Position numbers and translations under genes: made by a program. A DNA stretch of 64,000 nt. It comes from Rhizobium tumorigenes (lineage in GTDB: Bacteria; Pseudomonadota; Alphaproteobacteria; Rhizobiales; Rhizobiaceae). Location of the stretch: assembly GCF_003240565.2 (NCBI RefSeq), contig NZ_CP117255.1, positions 1,984,001-2,048,000 on the forward strand, in the 5' to 3' direction. Numbering within the stretch: the stretch's first letter is position 1; every line of letters begins with the position of its first letter. This document shows positions 45,802-55,059 of the stretch, piece after piece. The notes under the pieces were generated by a model, which was not told the origin of the DNA, searched no databases, and saw only the letters and a program-made list of their open reading frames with translations.

Positions 45802-46953
45802 ATGGCCCTGCACTTCCAACGCACCGAATTCGCCGACCGACTCGTAAAGCTGACGGCAAAGATGGAAGAAGAGAAGCTCGACGCGATGCTTCTCTTTGCC
45901 CAGGAGAGCATGTACTGGCTGACCGGCTACGATACCTTCGGCTACTGCTTCTTCCAGACGCTCGTGGTAAAGGCCGACGGTACGATGACGCTGCTGACCC
46001 GTTCTGCAGACCTGCGCCAAGCGCGCCAGACCTCCGTCATCGAAGACATCCACATCTGGGTCGACCGCATCAATGCCGACCCGACGCTCGACCTGAAGAA
46101 CCTGCTGAGCGAAATGGACCTGCTCGGCGCCCGCATCGGCGTTGAATACGACACGCACGGCATGACCGGCCGCGCCGCACGCCTGCTCGACGATCAACTG
46201 ACGTCGTTCGCCCAGCTGGTCGATGCCTCCTACCTCGTCGGCCGTCTCCGGCTGGTGAAGAGCCCGACCGAACTTGCCTATGTCGAGCGCGCGGCAGCCC
46301 TTGCCGACGACGCGCTGGATGCGGCGCTGGCATTAACCGGGTCCGGCGGCGATGAAGCCGCGATCCTTGCCGCCATGCAGGGCGCGGTTTTCTCAGGCGG
46401 CGGCGACTATCCGGCCAATGAATTCATCATCGGCTCCGGCATCGATGCCCTGCTCTGCCGCTACAAGGCGGGCCGCCGCAAGCTGGATGCCAACGACCAG
46501 CTGACGCTGGAATGGGCCGGAACCTACGCCCACTACCATGCTGCCATGATGCGCACGATCGTCGTCGGCGAGCCGACACATCGCCATCGCGAGCTGTTCA
46601 GCGCCTGCCTCGAAACCATTCAGGCGATCGAGACCGTGATGAAGCCGGGCCATAACTTTGGCGACGTGTTCGACATGCATGCGAGGATCATGGACGAGCG
46701 CGGCCTGGCGCGGCACCGTCTCAATGCCTGCGGCTATTCCCTCGGCGCCCGCTTCTCGCCCTCGTGGATGGAACAGCAGATGTTCCACATCGGCAATCCG
46801 CAGGAGATCGAGCCCGGCATGTCGCTGTTCGTTCACATGATCATCATGGATTCCGACACCGGCACGGCGATGACGCTCGGCCAGACCTACCTCACGACCG
46901 CAGACGCTCCCAAAACTCTTTCGCGCCATCCGCTCGAATTTCTTAACCGATAA
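45802..46953 (+). CDS. M24 (pita-bread) family protein with lost metal ligands
   Basis: A 383-residue protein with a creatinase-like N-terminal domain (EEEKLDAMLLFAQESMYWLTGYDTFGYC) and a C-terminal pita-bread domain. The usual five metal ligands (Asp, Asp, His, Glu, Glu) are not present: the first is in LTLEWAGTYAHYHAAMMRT (Glu237 and no Asp three before Arg251), the His loop is YSLGARFSPSW, and the Glu positions read SLFVHMII and GQTYLTT. Creatinase itself works without metal in this fold, so a hydrolase such as a creatinase or ectoine hydrolase relative is plausible. It starts one base after pgeF. Confidence 0.82.
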   Translation: MALHFQRTEFADRLVKLTAKMEEEKLDAMLLFAQESMYWLTGYDTFGYCFFQTLVVKADGTMTLLTRSADLRQARQTSVIEDIHIWVDRINADPTLDLKNLLSEMDLLGARIGVEYDTHGMTGRAARLLDDQLTSFAQLVDASYLVGRLRLVKSPTELAYVERAAALADDALDAALALTGSGGDEAAILAAMQGAVFSGGGDYPANEFIIGSGIDALLCRYKAGRRKLDANDQLTLEWAGTYAHYHAAMMRTIVVGEPTHRHRELFSACLETIQAIETVMKPGHNFGDVFDMHARIMDERGLARHRLNACGYSLGARFSPSWMEQQMFHIGNPQEIEPGMSLFVHMIIMDSDTGTAMTLGQTYLTTADAPKTLSRHPLEFLNR

Positions 46954-47047
46954 GGCGTATCCTGTCTCTTCGAGCGGGAACGAGGATCAAGCCGATGCTG
47001 TCCTGTCACCCGCCGGCTCAACCGGGCGATGAAGGGACGCAGGAACC

Positions 47048-47938
47048 ATGGTGTCTGTCAGGTCGATACCGATCATCGTGGTCGCATTCGCGGCCTTGTC
47101 CGCCTGTAACACGACCGATGCGCTGACACCTCGGGTCGGTATCGGCAACGATGTCGCCTCCGCCCCGGTCACCCAGCGCGAGGTAGAGCGGATGGCGGCG
47201 GCGCCTCACCAGCCGACTTACGGCGCCCAGACCCAGGACAGCTATCAATCCAGCTACCAGCAGCAGGGCTACAGCACCACCGGCAGCTCATCCGCAACGC
47301 TTGACGAGCAGGCCGATGCATTGCGCAGCGGCAGCCGCAACCCGGTTGCGTCCAAACCGCTCCACGATGGCATGTCGCAGGGTCAGGACACTGAAAATTC
47401 CCTGCCGTCGCAATCCGACGAGCAACGCGAGGCCGAGCGCCGACTGGGCGACCCGCAGCCTGCGCAAGAACAACAACAGGCCGCCGAGCAGAGCGACCAA
47501 TCCAACGCTGGGCAGCAACAGCCCGATGGCGAGCAACAGCAGGCATCGCTGCCGCCGGCTGCAGCGAGCGACGGCAACACCATCCGCTTCCTGCCGATCA
47601 TCGGAGGACCGGTTGAGGCCGTCACGCCGCTGTCGCGACAGCTGGGCGTCGAGGCGCGCGCCAACGGGCTGACGATCAAGGGATCGGGCGACACCGCCGC
47701 AGCCTACATTCTGAAGGGCTACCTCACGACCTTTGCAGACGGCCCCCAGATCACCGTCTCCTACGTCTGGGACGTGCTGGACAGCAATGGCGGACGCCTG
47801 CACCGTATCCAGGGCACGGAGAGCGTACCGCTGAAGCGCGGCGATCCATGGGCCGCTGTTCCACCATCCGTCATGCAGAAAATCGCCTCGAAGACGATCG
47901 CCGAATTCAATGGCTGGCGCCAGACACGCGGTGGATAG
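47048..47938 (+). CDS. Putative lipoprotein, low-complexity Gln-rich
   Basis: A 296-residue predicted lipoprotein. A short signal peptide ends in the lipobox LSAC, so Cys20 would be lipidated. Residues about 45-175 are Gln/Ser/Glu-rich and disordered, and the last ~120 residues form a globular domain (TIRFLPIIGGPVEAVTPLSR; GYLTTFADGPQITVSYVWDV; NGGRLHRIQGTESVPLKRGD). The domain resembles rhizobial lipoproteins of unknown function found near prs. Localisation is probably the periplasmic face of a membrane. Confidence 0.78.
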   Translation: MVSVRSIPIIVVAFAALSACNTTDALTPRVGIGNDVASAPVTQREVERMAAAPHQPTYGAQTQDSYQSSYQQQGYSTTGSSSATLDEQADALRSGSRNPVASKPLHDGMSQGQDTENSLPSQSDEQREAERRLGDPQPAQEQQQAAEQSDQSNAGQQQPDGEQQQASLPPAAASDGNTIRFLPIIGGPVEAVTPLSRQLGVEARANGLTIKGSGDTAAAYILKGYLTTFADGPQITVSYVWDVLDSNGGRLHRIQGTESVPLKRGDPWAAVPPSVMQKIASKTIAEFNGWRQTRGG

Positions 47939-48043
47939 CATCCCCCCTACACACAATTCTGGGCTCCACTTGTCCTAAGCCCTTGCATTCGAGACCGGGG
48001 CGGTTAAAAGCGCGGCTATCAAACTGGAAATGGGCGGACCAAA

Positions 48044-48976
48044 ATGAAGGTTTTCGCAGGGAACTCGAACCGGCAACTTGCCGAAGCGATCTGCAATTAT
48101 CTCAACGTGCCCTTGGGCAGGGCAACTGTCCGCAGGTTCGCCGACCAGGAGATCTTCGTCGAGATCCAGGAAAACGTCCGCGGCGAGGACGTCTTCCTTG
48201 TGCAGTCTACCTCTTTCCCGACGAACGATCACCTGATGGAACTGCTGATCATGATCGACGCCATGCGCCGCTCGTCAGCACGACGCATTACTGCAGTTAT
48301 CCCTTATTTCGGTTATGCCCGCCAGGATCGTCGCGCCTCCGGCCGTACACCTATTTCAGCCAAGCTCGTCGCAAACCTGATTACCGAGGCCGGCGCCGAC
48401 CGCGTGCTGACGCTCGACCTGCATGCTGGCCAGATCCAGGGCTTCTTCGACATCCCGACCGATAATCTTTATGCCGTGCCGGTTCTGACGCGGGACATCA
48501 AGGCGAACTACGACATCAGCAACGTCACAGTTGTTTCCCCCGACGTCGGCGGTGTGGTCCGCGCCCGAGCGCTCGCAAAACGCCTCGACTGTCTGCTGGC
48601 GATCGTTGACAAACGTCGCGACCGTCCCGGCGAGTCCGAAGTCATGAACATCATCGGTGACGTTCAAGGCAAGGATTGCATCCTCATCGACGACATCGTC
48701 GATTCCGGCGGCACGCTTTGCAATGCCGCCGATGCGATGCTGGCCCAAGGCGCTGCCAGCGTCACGGCATACATCACACACGGCGTACTGTCCGGTGGAG
48801 CCGTCACCCGCATCACCTCGTCCAAGCTGAAGGAACTTGTCATCACGGACACGATCCAGCCGACGACAGCGGTGCAATCCGCCCACAACATCCGCGTTCT
48901 CTCGACGGCCAGCCTGATGGGCGAGGCAATCAACCGTACCAGCCAGGAAGAATCGGTTTCCAGCCTGTTCGACTGA
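48044..48976 (+). CDS. prs: Ribose-phosphate pyrophosphokinase
   Basis: A 310-residue enzyme that makes PRPP from ribose 5-phosphate and ATP for nucleotides, histidine and NAD. Motifs: [36 protein letters not shown], the ATP/ribose loops, and the PRPP-binding [20 protein letters not shown]. The length matches the class I family. ATG 48044 lies after a short leader. It is convergent with the DUF779 gene 26 bases beyond its stop. Confidence 0.97.
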   Translation: MKVFAGNSNRQLAEAICNYLNVPLGRATVRRFADQEIFVEIQENVRGEDVFLVQSTSFPTNDHLMELLIMIDAMRRSSARRITAVIPYFGYARQDRRASGRTPISAKLVANLITEAGADRVLTLDLHAGQIQGFFDIPTDNLYAVPVLTRDIKANYDISNVTVVSPDVGGVVRARALAKRLDCLLAIVDKRRDRPGESEVMNIIGDVQGKDCILIDDIVDSGGTLCNAADAMLAQGAASVTAYITHGVLSGGAVTRITSSKLKELVITDTIQPTTAVQSAHNIRVLSTASLMGEAINRTSQEESVSSLFD

Positions 48977-49002
48977 GGCCGCCTACCGAAAATCCATAGT
49001 TC

Positions 49003-49389
49003 CTAGACCCTTTTCACCAAGGGGATCGCGCAGGCTTCGCCTCCGTCGAACATCCTCGAGCGCGTCAGAAACCGTTTCTCGCGGCCATTGTCGAGCGAGA
49101 ACATGCCGCCCCTGCCCGGCACTACGTCGATGATCAGTTGCGTGTGCCGCCAGGCTTCGAACTGGCTGCCGGATATGTAGACCGGGACACCGCCGATCTC
49201 GCCGAGCTTCACGTCATGATCGCCGATCATGAACTCCTCCACCGGGTAGCACATCGGCGATGATCCATCGCAGCAGCCACCGGACTGGTGAAAAAGCACG
49301 TTCGGATGATCGACCTGGATTTCGCGTATTAACTGCAGCGCCGCATCGGTCGCCAGAACCCGCGGTTCGCCATTGATGGTTTCGGACAT
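49003..49389 (-). CDS. DUF779 protein (aldehyde dehydrogenase-associated)
   Basis: A 128-residue protein of the DUF779 family. It has a Cys-rich segment FHQSGGCCDGSSPMCYP and the conserved YISGSQFEAWRHTQLIIDVV and GMFSLDNGREKRFLTRSRMF. The gene commonly lies directly after an acetaldehyde/aldehyde dehydrogenase, as here (74 bases). The paired cysteines suggest metal or redox binding. AGGAGGT precedes the ATG. Function unknown. Confidence 0.85.
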   Translation of the reverse strand: MSETINGEPRVLATDAALQLIREIQVDHPNVLFHQSGGCCDGSSPMCYPVEEFMIGDHDVKLGEIGGVPVYISGSQFEAWRHTQLIIDVVPGRGGMFSLDNGREKRFLTRSRMFDGGEACAIPLVKRV

Positions 49390-49410
49390 CTTACCTCCTG
49401 CAAACGCATT

Positions 49411-49436
49411 GCCCTCCCCCTTTTCAGGGAGAGGGC
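49411..49436 (-). terminator. Hairpin between the aldehyde dehydrogenase and DUF779 genes
   Basis: GCCCTC (49411-49416) and GAGGGC (49431-49436) with inner CCC/GGG pairing form a strong stem. No clear U-run follows on the leftward transcript, so partial termination or processing between the two co-directional genes is as likely as full termination. Confidence 0.45.
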
Positions 49437-49463
49437 CGATACCTTCAACCATTCGCACCGCTC

Positions 49464-50972
49464 TCAAAAGAAACCGAGTGCCTTGGTGCTGTAGCTCACC
49501 AGCATGTTCTTGGTCTGCTGGTAATGATCGAGCATCATCTTGTGGTTTTCACGGCCGACGCCCGACTGCTTGTAACCGCCGAATGCCGCATGGGCAGGAT
49601 AGGCGTGGTAGCAGTTGGTCCAGACACGTCCCGCCTGGATTTCGCGGCCAAAGCGGTAGCATCGGTTGGCATCGCGGCTCCAGACACCGGCACCGAGGCC
49701 GTAGAGCGTGTCGTTAGCGATCTCGAGCGCTTCCTTATCGTCCTTGAAAGTCGTCACCGAGACCACGGGGCCGAAGATCTCTTCCTGGAACACCCGCATC
49801 TTGTTGTGACCCTTGAAGATCGTCGGCTTGACGTAGAAACCGTTGGCGAGTTCGCCGCCGAGGTCATTGCGCGAGCCTCCGGTCAGCACTTCCGCGCCTT
49901 CCTGCCGGCCGATGTCGAGATAGGCGAGGATCTTCTCCAGCTGCTCGCTGGAGGCCTGCGCGCCGATCATCGTGGCGCTGTCAAGCGGGTTGCCCTGCTT
50001 GATCGCCTCGACGCGCTTGACGGCCTTTTCCATGAACCGGTCATAGATGGATTCCTGGATCAGCGCCCGGCTGGGGCATGTGCAGACTTCGCCCTGGTTG
50101 AGCGCGAACATCGCAAAGCCTTCCAGCGCCTTGTCGAGGAAATCGTCGTCCTGCGACATGACGTCGTCGAAGAAGATGTTCGGCGACTTGCCGCCCAGTT
50201 CCAGCGTCACGGGGATGAGGTTTTGGCTGGCATACTGCATGATCAGCCGACCCGTCGAGGTTTCGCCGGTGAAGGCAATCTTGGCGATGCGCGGGCTGGT
50301 GGCCAGCGGCTTGCCAGCTTCAAGGCCAAAGCCATTGACGATGTTGAGAACGCCGGCAGGAAACAGGTCGCCCACCATTTCGGCCCAGATCAGCAGCGAC
50401 GCCGGCGTCTGTTCGGCAGGCTTGATGACCACGCAATTGCCGGCGGCAAGCGCCGGCGCGAGCTTCCAAGCGGCCATCAGGATCGGAAAGTTCCATGGAA
50501 TGATCTGGCCGACGACACCGAGCGGTTCATGAAAATGGTAGGCGACCGTGTCGTGGTCGATCTCGCCGATCGAGCCTTCCTGTGCACGGATGCAGGCTGC
50601 GAAATAGCGGAAATGGTCGATCGCTAGCGGAATATCGGCCGCCATGGTTTCGCGGATCGGCTTGCCGTTATCCCAGGTCTCGGCCTTGGCGAGCAGCTCG
50701 AGATTGTCCTCCATGCGCTGCGCCACCTTCATCAGGATGTTCGAGCGCTCCGTGGTCGACGTCTTGCCCCAGTTATCCTTGGCGGCATGGGCGGCGTCGA
50801 GGGCAGCGTTGATATCCTTCTCGTCGGAGCGAGGAATTTCGCAGAGCTTGCCGCCGGTCACGGGCGTGGTGTTGTCGAAGTATTTTCCGGAGATCGGCTC
50901 GCGCCACTGGCCACCGATGTAGTTGCCGTATTTTAGCTTGAACGGCGACTCGACGATTTTCTGATGCAGCAT
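49464..50972 (-). CDS. Aldehyde dehydrogenase (acetaldehyde-type, ExaC/AldB-like)
   Basis: A 502-residue NAD-dependent aldehyde dehydrogenase. The general-base Glu258 is in [12 protein letters not shown], and the catalytic Cys is in the segment [14 protein letters not shown] (Cys297 or Cys299, the pattern of ExaC/AldB acetaldehyde dehydrogenases). FTGETSTGR and the NAD-fold GQIIPWNFP are intact. The ATG at 50972 has GGGAGAA. An upstream Fis/GAF regulator and an 18-bp inverted repeat suggest induction by an aldehyde or alcohol such as acetoin or ethanol. Confidence 0.93.
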   Translation of the reverse strand: MLHQKIVESPFKLKYGNYIGGQWREPISGKYFDNTTPVTGGKLCEIPRSDEKDINAALDAAHAAKDNWGKTSTTERSNILMKVAQRMEDNLELLAKAETWDNGKPIRETMAADIPLAIDHFRYFAACIRAQEGSIGEIDHDTVAYHFHEPLGVVGQIIPWNFPILMAAWKLAPALAAGNCVVIKPAEQTPASLLIWAEMVGDLFPAGVLNIVNGFGLEAGKPLATSPRIAKIAFTGETSTGRLIMQYASQNLIPVTLELGGKSPNIFFDDVMSQDDDFLDKALEGFAMFALNQGEVCTCPSRALIQESIYDRFMEKAVKRVEAIKQGNPLDSATMIGAQASSEQLEKILAYLDIGRQEGAEVLTGGSRNDLGGELANGFYVKPTIFKGHNKMRVFQEEIFGPVVSVTTFKDDKEALEIANDTLYGLGAGVWSRDANRCYRFGREIQAGRVWTNCYHAYPAHAAFGGYKQSGVGRENHKMMLDHYQQTKNMLVSYSTKALGFF

Positions 50973-51073
50973 GTCATTCTCCCTGAGTGAACTGATCCTG
51001 CGGATCGATGGGAGGAACCTGCACCCGGAAAGGGGCCTGAGGTAGAGCCGGCAATCAATGCCGCAGTGCACAG

Positions 51074-51091
51074 TGTTTCACTTGTGAGACA
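51074..51091. promoter_or_regulatory. Candidate activator site upstream of the aldehyde dehydrogenase
   Basis: TGTTTCAC-TT-GTGAGACA is an 8-bp inverted repeat with one mismatch, about 100 bases before the dehydrogenase start and about 120 bases after the end of the AcoR-like regulator gene. Its TGT-N-ACA ends fit a Fis-type homodimer site. No convincing -24/-12 sigma-54 promoter was found in the region. Confidence 0.5.
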
Positions 51092-51209
51092 GGATGATGC
51101 CTATGCGACAGGCAAACGATCACGCGATAGGCAACATCCACCCGACAGGGACGGTTCACGCAGCCTCATGAGCCTGGGTTCCAGCCACGTCCGTCGGGGC
51201 CGGCTGAAA

Positions 51210-52169
51210 TCAGTGAAGCGCAAGCTTCTTCATCTTGCGGTGCATCGTCGCGCGACTGATGCCGAGTTGCTGGGCTGCCTGTGAAACGTTGCCGTGATTG
51301 CGCGACAGCACGCGGCGCAGGGCTGCGCGCTCGGCTGCCATGAGGTCAGCGCCATCGTCGCTGCGGTCCTCGTGCAAGGCATCAGATGCCGGCAGTCCAG
51401 CCTTTATCCGGGCATCGTCGAGTTTGAGCGCCAGCCTTGCAGCGCGGGTGGCGCCGAGAATGAGGTCGTCCTTGTCAACGGCCAGAAGCGCTGCCGCCGG
51501 ATTGCTGCCGCTTGGAACCATAACGATCCGGGAGCCGCGAAACGCGCTACGGAAGAGATTGGTCTCGATGCGCAGCGCGGCATCGCGCACCGCCTGCGAC
51601 AGGATGGCGAGCGCCATTTCATTGACGTCCTCGCGGCAGGTCGAAATATCGAGCGCGGCCGTCAGCTGCCCGCGATGATCGCGGATCGGCGCGGACGTAC
51701 AGCTGAGATTGATGTTCGAAGAGAGAAAATGCTGGTCGCGGTAGACCGTCACCGAACGCTCGTCGGCCAGTGCTGTGCCGATGCCATTGGTCCCGGCACT
51801 GGCTTCGCTCCAGACAGCACCAGGCCAAAGCCCGAGGCTGCGAAAATCCTTGTCCTCGCTGCCCGTTCCGCGCCGCTCCAGCGCAACGCCCTTGCTGTCG
51901 GTGAGAAGCAGGCAGCAACCGGCCTTGCCGACCGTCAGGAACAGGCGGTCGAGCTCGTCGGTCGCTTCGACGATGAGCTGCGCAGATTGCTCCCTTGCCA
52001 GCCGAAACTCCTGCTCCGTCAGCCGCAGCGGCGCGCAGTTCTGCTCCGGCGCCAACTGGTACATCGACATGCAGCGGTGCCAGGAGGCTATGATTGGTGA
52101 ACTCGCCGCGGCCGATTTCAGCTGCGCGCTGGCGTAGACTCGCTCCGCATGAGCAATCTCATTGTGCAT
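51210..52169 (-). CDS. AcoR-like GAF/Fis-type transcriptional regulator without AAA+ domain
   Basis: A 319-residue regulator. The N-terminal part carries the AcoR-type sensor with segments [17 protein letters not shown] and [17 protein letters not shown]. The C-terminus has a Fis-type helix-turn-helix ([21 protein letters not shown]). The sigma-54 AAA+ domain that normally lies between them in AcoR-type activators is missing, so it probably controls a sigma-70 promoter. It lies upstream of the aldehyde dehydrogenase in the same direction and is its likely regulator. Confidence 0.86.
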   Translation of the reverse strand: MHNEIAHAERVYASAQLKSAAASSPIIASWHRCMSMYQLAPEQNCAPLRLTEQEFRLAREQSAQLIVEATDELDRLFLTVGKAGCCLLLTDSKGVALERRGTGSEDKDFRSLGLWPGAVWSEASAGTNGIGTALADERSVTVYRDQHFLSSNINLSCTSAPIRDHRGQLTAALDISTCREDVNEMALAILSQAVRDAALRIETNLFRSAFRGSRIVMVPSGSNPAAALLAVDKDDLILGATRAARLALKLDDARIKAGLPASDALHEDRSDDGADLMAAERAALRRVLSRNHGNVSQAAQQLGISRATMHRKMKKLALH

Positions 52170-52288
52170 GCGCCCCTCCCAAGGCTTCGAAGCTGAAATC
52201 TTCGCGCGAAACGCTGGCAAGCGCAATGCCTAAGTGCAGCATGCCGGTGGTATCGGCGCGTGGACAGCTTCTCCGCGAAAAGCGGTCG

Positions 52289-53743
52289 TCATTTTGCCGG
52301 TGTGATCACCTGGCCATTGACGGTGAAGGCGCCATCCTCGGTCACAGTGACATCCCAACGCTGCCGGCCGTCCGGATCGGTCTTGGCAAATCCCTTGGCC
52401 ATCATCATCCCAAAGGAGATCTGGTTAAGCTCAGCGTCAGTCTTTGCGGCATTCTGCACGAAGGCGATGGTCTTGTCGTAGTCGCGGGAAAGCACGCTCA
52501 TCTGCAATGCGTAGCGATTGGTTTGCTGAAGGTTGGAGACAACCTTGCCCGACACGGAGATGTCGTAGACGCTGGAAACTGCACTGATCTCGGGAAAATC
52601 GATCGTCAGCTTGTCGGTTGGAAAGATCGCACTGCCTATTTTGCGGCCATTTTCAGTCGACAGGCCCTCCGGCGTCGAGAAATCGGTCTTCAGCAGCATG
52701 TCAGCGGCTGCCGCAAAGTTCATGTCGGGGATACCGACTTCAACCACGGTCGTGTCGGGCACCAGCGCCTCGTAACCCTCCGGTACCAGCCCGGAAGCAA
52801 GTTTCAGCTTCTCCGCCCTCAGCCCGAAGCCGATGCTGGACGCTTCGGTCAGGCCGTTCATCTTGAAGGAGTAGGTCAGCTTGTCCAGCGAAGCCGTCCC
52901 GACATCGGTCAAAACCGAGAGATTGCTGGCGACGGCGGTCTCCTCAAGCGAGCCGAAAAGCGGCAGCGCATTGCGCACCAGCTTCTGGAATTTTTCGCCA
53001 CCGCTCTTCGACAGCTTCTTGGCTTCGGCGTGTTCGAAGGCAAAACGGATGAGATCGCGCAAAGCATTGATTGGCACGCCGGTCGCCTTGGCGTCGAATG
53101 TCAGATTGTCCGCCTTCATCTCGGCATTTCCCGAGGCCTGGCCGGCGATCTTCTCGTAAAAGCTGGGCATCGCGCCGCTGGCGATCATATCGACGGTGCC
53201 GGGCTTTGCCGTGTCGATGGACGAGAACTTGTAGGTCATGCCGGCAGCACCGGCCTCGACCTTCTGAGCGCCCGAGATCGAGGACATCCTGAAGTCCCGC
53301 GCCGTCGCATCCAAGGAGCGCATGTAGCTGATCGCCGGATCGAACACCCCGCTGTAGACCATCGACCCCATCTGATATTGAATGTCGGTCGCCGGCCCGT
53401 CGCCCAACTTGGAATGAGCCGAAATATCGACGGAGTTGTCACCATCGATGTTCCACAAGCCCTTTTCCGCAGGCGCCGCGAACATCGTCAGCGGCTTCAG
53501 ACCGGAAATCGTGAAATCCGGGGAAGGAAAACGGTCGAGCAGCTTCGTGAGATCGTAGGTAACCTCGTAGCGATTGCCGATCGGCTTGACGGAGAGAAAA
53601 GTGCTGGCGATATCGTGGGGAAGGAACGCGCTGAGCGAGTTGCGCAGATCCTTGGCACCCTGCTCGTTCACCTCGGCGCCGTAAGATGCGCCCGAAACTC
53701 CTGTGGTCAGAACGATTGCAGCAGCGATGGTCCGGTAACGCAT
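52289..53743 (-). CDS. Large exported protein of unknown function
   Basis: A 484-residue predicted periplasmic or secreted protein. A signal peptide (residues 1-23, cleaved near ASYGAEV) is followed by a repetitive beta-rich sequence ([60 protein letters not shown]). It resembles DUF945/DUF2125-type exported proteins, but I cannot place it confidently. It is conserved-looking in codon use and not truncated. Monocistronic and divergent from rplY. Confidence 0.7.
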   Translation of the reverse strand: MRYRTIAAAIVLTTGVSGASYGAEVNEQGAKDLRNSLSAFLPHDIASTFLSVKPIGNRYEVTYDLTKLLDRFPSPDFTISGLKPLTMFAAPAEKGLWNIDGDNSVDISAHSKLGDGPATDIQYQMGSMVYSGVFDPAISYMRSLDATARDFRMSSISGAQKVEAGAAGMTYKFSSIDTAKPGTVDMIASGAMPSFYEKIAGQASGNAEMKADNLTFDAKATGVPINALRDLIRFAFEHAEAKKLSKSGGEKFQKLVRNALPLFGSLEETAVASNLSVLTDVGTASLDKLTYSFKMNGLTEASSIGFGLRAEKLKLASGLVPEGYEALVPDTTVVEVGIPDMNFAAAADMLLKTDFSTPEGLSTENGRKIGSAIFPTDKLTIDFPEISAVSSVYDISVSGKVVSNLQQTNRYALQMSVLSRDYDKTIAFVQNAAKTDAELNQISFGMMMAKGFAKTDPDGRQRWDVTVTEDGAFTVNGQVITPAK

Positions 53744-54052
53744 AACAACTCTCCCTTTGCCGTTGCACCGGGCGACTGTGAAAGACGACGCTGCAACCTG
53801 TCAACCGCCGATCTGCCTAAACCGGACCGCCTGAACAACTTATCCCGTGTCCCAAACTGCCTGCTGCAGAAACCGGCACCGCGCTCTTCCCGCATAGCCT
53901 GCGCGTCCAACGCTGCGGGAACGATCTCTACATGTTACAATATTGCGCAGCCTGCGGGCCCCGAACGGTCTCAAAATACCGTCCACACAATACGCGTCAA
54001 AACTGCTTTTCGGCGCAGATATCGCGCTTTTGTCGCCATGCGGCCGGTAGTA

Positions 54053-54081
54053 TTGCGTTTTGCAGTCTTTTGCCCTATACG
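54053..54081 (+). promoter_or_regulatory. rplY: Promoter of rplY with structured leader
   Basis: TTGCGT (54053-54058), 17 bases, then TATACG (54076-54081) fit a sigma-70 promoter. The predicted leader of about 115 nt contains a GGCCG-GTTT-CGGCC hairpin (54123-54136). The remainder of the ~460-base gap between the exported protein and rplY shows no gene. An in-frame ATG at 54115 lies within this leader. Confidence 0.5.
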
Positions 54082-54205
54082 CCACGCGTCCGCGCAGACA
54101 CCCTTGGAGGCAATGCGGATGGGGCCGGTTTCGGCCGTCCTCCGGTCTTGCCACGCGGTTCACCGCAAAGGCCAAGACTCTCCAGTAATCTTGAAAGGAA
54201 TTGCC

Positions 54206-54826
54206 ATGAGCAACCAAAGCTATCAGCTCAAGGCCGACGCACGCGAACGGGTCGGTAAGGGGTCCGCCCGTGAACTTCGCCGCAAAGGTCTCATTCCTGC
54301 TGTCATCTATGGCGACAAGCAGGCTCCCGTTTCCATCACCTTGAACACCAATGAAGTCACCAAGCGCGTTCACGCCGGTGGCTTCCTGACAACGATCGTC
54401 ACGGTCGAAGTCGACGGCAAGTCCTACCGCGTCCTGCCGAAGGACTACCAGCTCGACCCGGTCCGCGACTTCGTTCTGCATGTCGATTTTCTGCGCGTCT
54501 CCGGCAACACCCAGGTGACCGTTGAAATCCCGGTTCACTTCCTCAACGACGACAAGGCACCTGGCATCAAGCTCGGCGGCGTTCTCAACATCGTTCGCCA
54601 TGCAGTTGAAGTGACCTGCCCTGCCGACAAGATCCCGGAATTCTTCTCGGTCGACCTGACCGGCCTGAAGATCGGCGACAGCATCCACATTTCGGACGTC
54701 ACACTTCCGCAGGATGTACAGCCTGTGATCACAGATCGTGACTTCACGATCGCCACCATCGTTCCCCCGGTAGTCGGCGTCACTGAAGACGAAACGACAG
54801 GGGAAGAAGGCGCTTCGGAAGAGTAA
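54206..54826 (+). CDS. rplY: 50S ribosomal protein L25/general stress protein Ctc
   Basis: A 206-residue protein with an N-terminal L25 5S rRNA-binding domain ([32 protein letters not shown]) and the longer CTC C-terminal domain ([31 protein letters not shown]), ending acidic. Start ATG 54206 has AAAGGA at a good distance and gives the usual N-terminus. An in-frame ATG at 54115 would add 30 residues but has only a poorly spaced site. A strong terminator follows. Confidence 0.95.
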   Translation: MSNQSYQLKADARERVGKGSARELRRKGLIPAVIYGDKQAPVSITLNTNEVTKRVHAGGFLTTIVTVEVDGKSYRVLPKDYQLDPVRDFVLHVDFLRVSGNTQVTVEIPVHFLNDDKAPGIKLGGVLNIVRHAVEVTCPADKIPEFFSVDLTGLKIGDSIHISDVTLPQDVQPVITDRDFTIATIVPPVVGVTEDETTGEEGASEE

Positions 54827-54854
54827 GCTTTTCCGAAATCGTCGAAGAAATCAG

Positions 54855-54887
54855 AACCCGCCATCCTCGCTGGACGGCGGGTTTTTT
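54855..54887 (+). terminator. Rho-independent terminator after rplY
   Basis: AACCCGCCATCC (54855-54866) and GGACGGCGGGTT (54872-54883), with one mismatch and loop TCGCT, followed by TTTTTT. Lies 28 bases after the rplY stop. Confidence 0.92.
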
Positions 54888-55059
54888 CGTGCCTGCAGCC
54901 AGCTGTGGACCAGCGGCCTCGGGCACTGAGATACCACACCGTTAACCCCGCCGTTTCAGCAACCCTTAACAAATCTGTGAAACTTTACGCCACAGAGTTG
55001 CAGCCGTCCGATAAACATCGCTCGAGCGCCACCTTCAACCAGGGGAAGATTCGGACGCG

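Noticed and set aside
52094..54205. Very long plus-strand open frame (over 2 kb) running through the regulator/exported-protein region into rplY
   Set aside because: It is antisense to the AcoR-like and exported-protein genes, shows no recognisable domain before rplY, and arises from the lack of stop codons in GC-rich antisense frames.
54115..54205. Upstream in-frame ATG of rplY as the true start
   Set aside because: The ribosome site is only two bases from this ATG, and known L25 proteins begin at the downstream ATG 54206 with a well-spaced AAAGGA.
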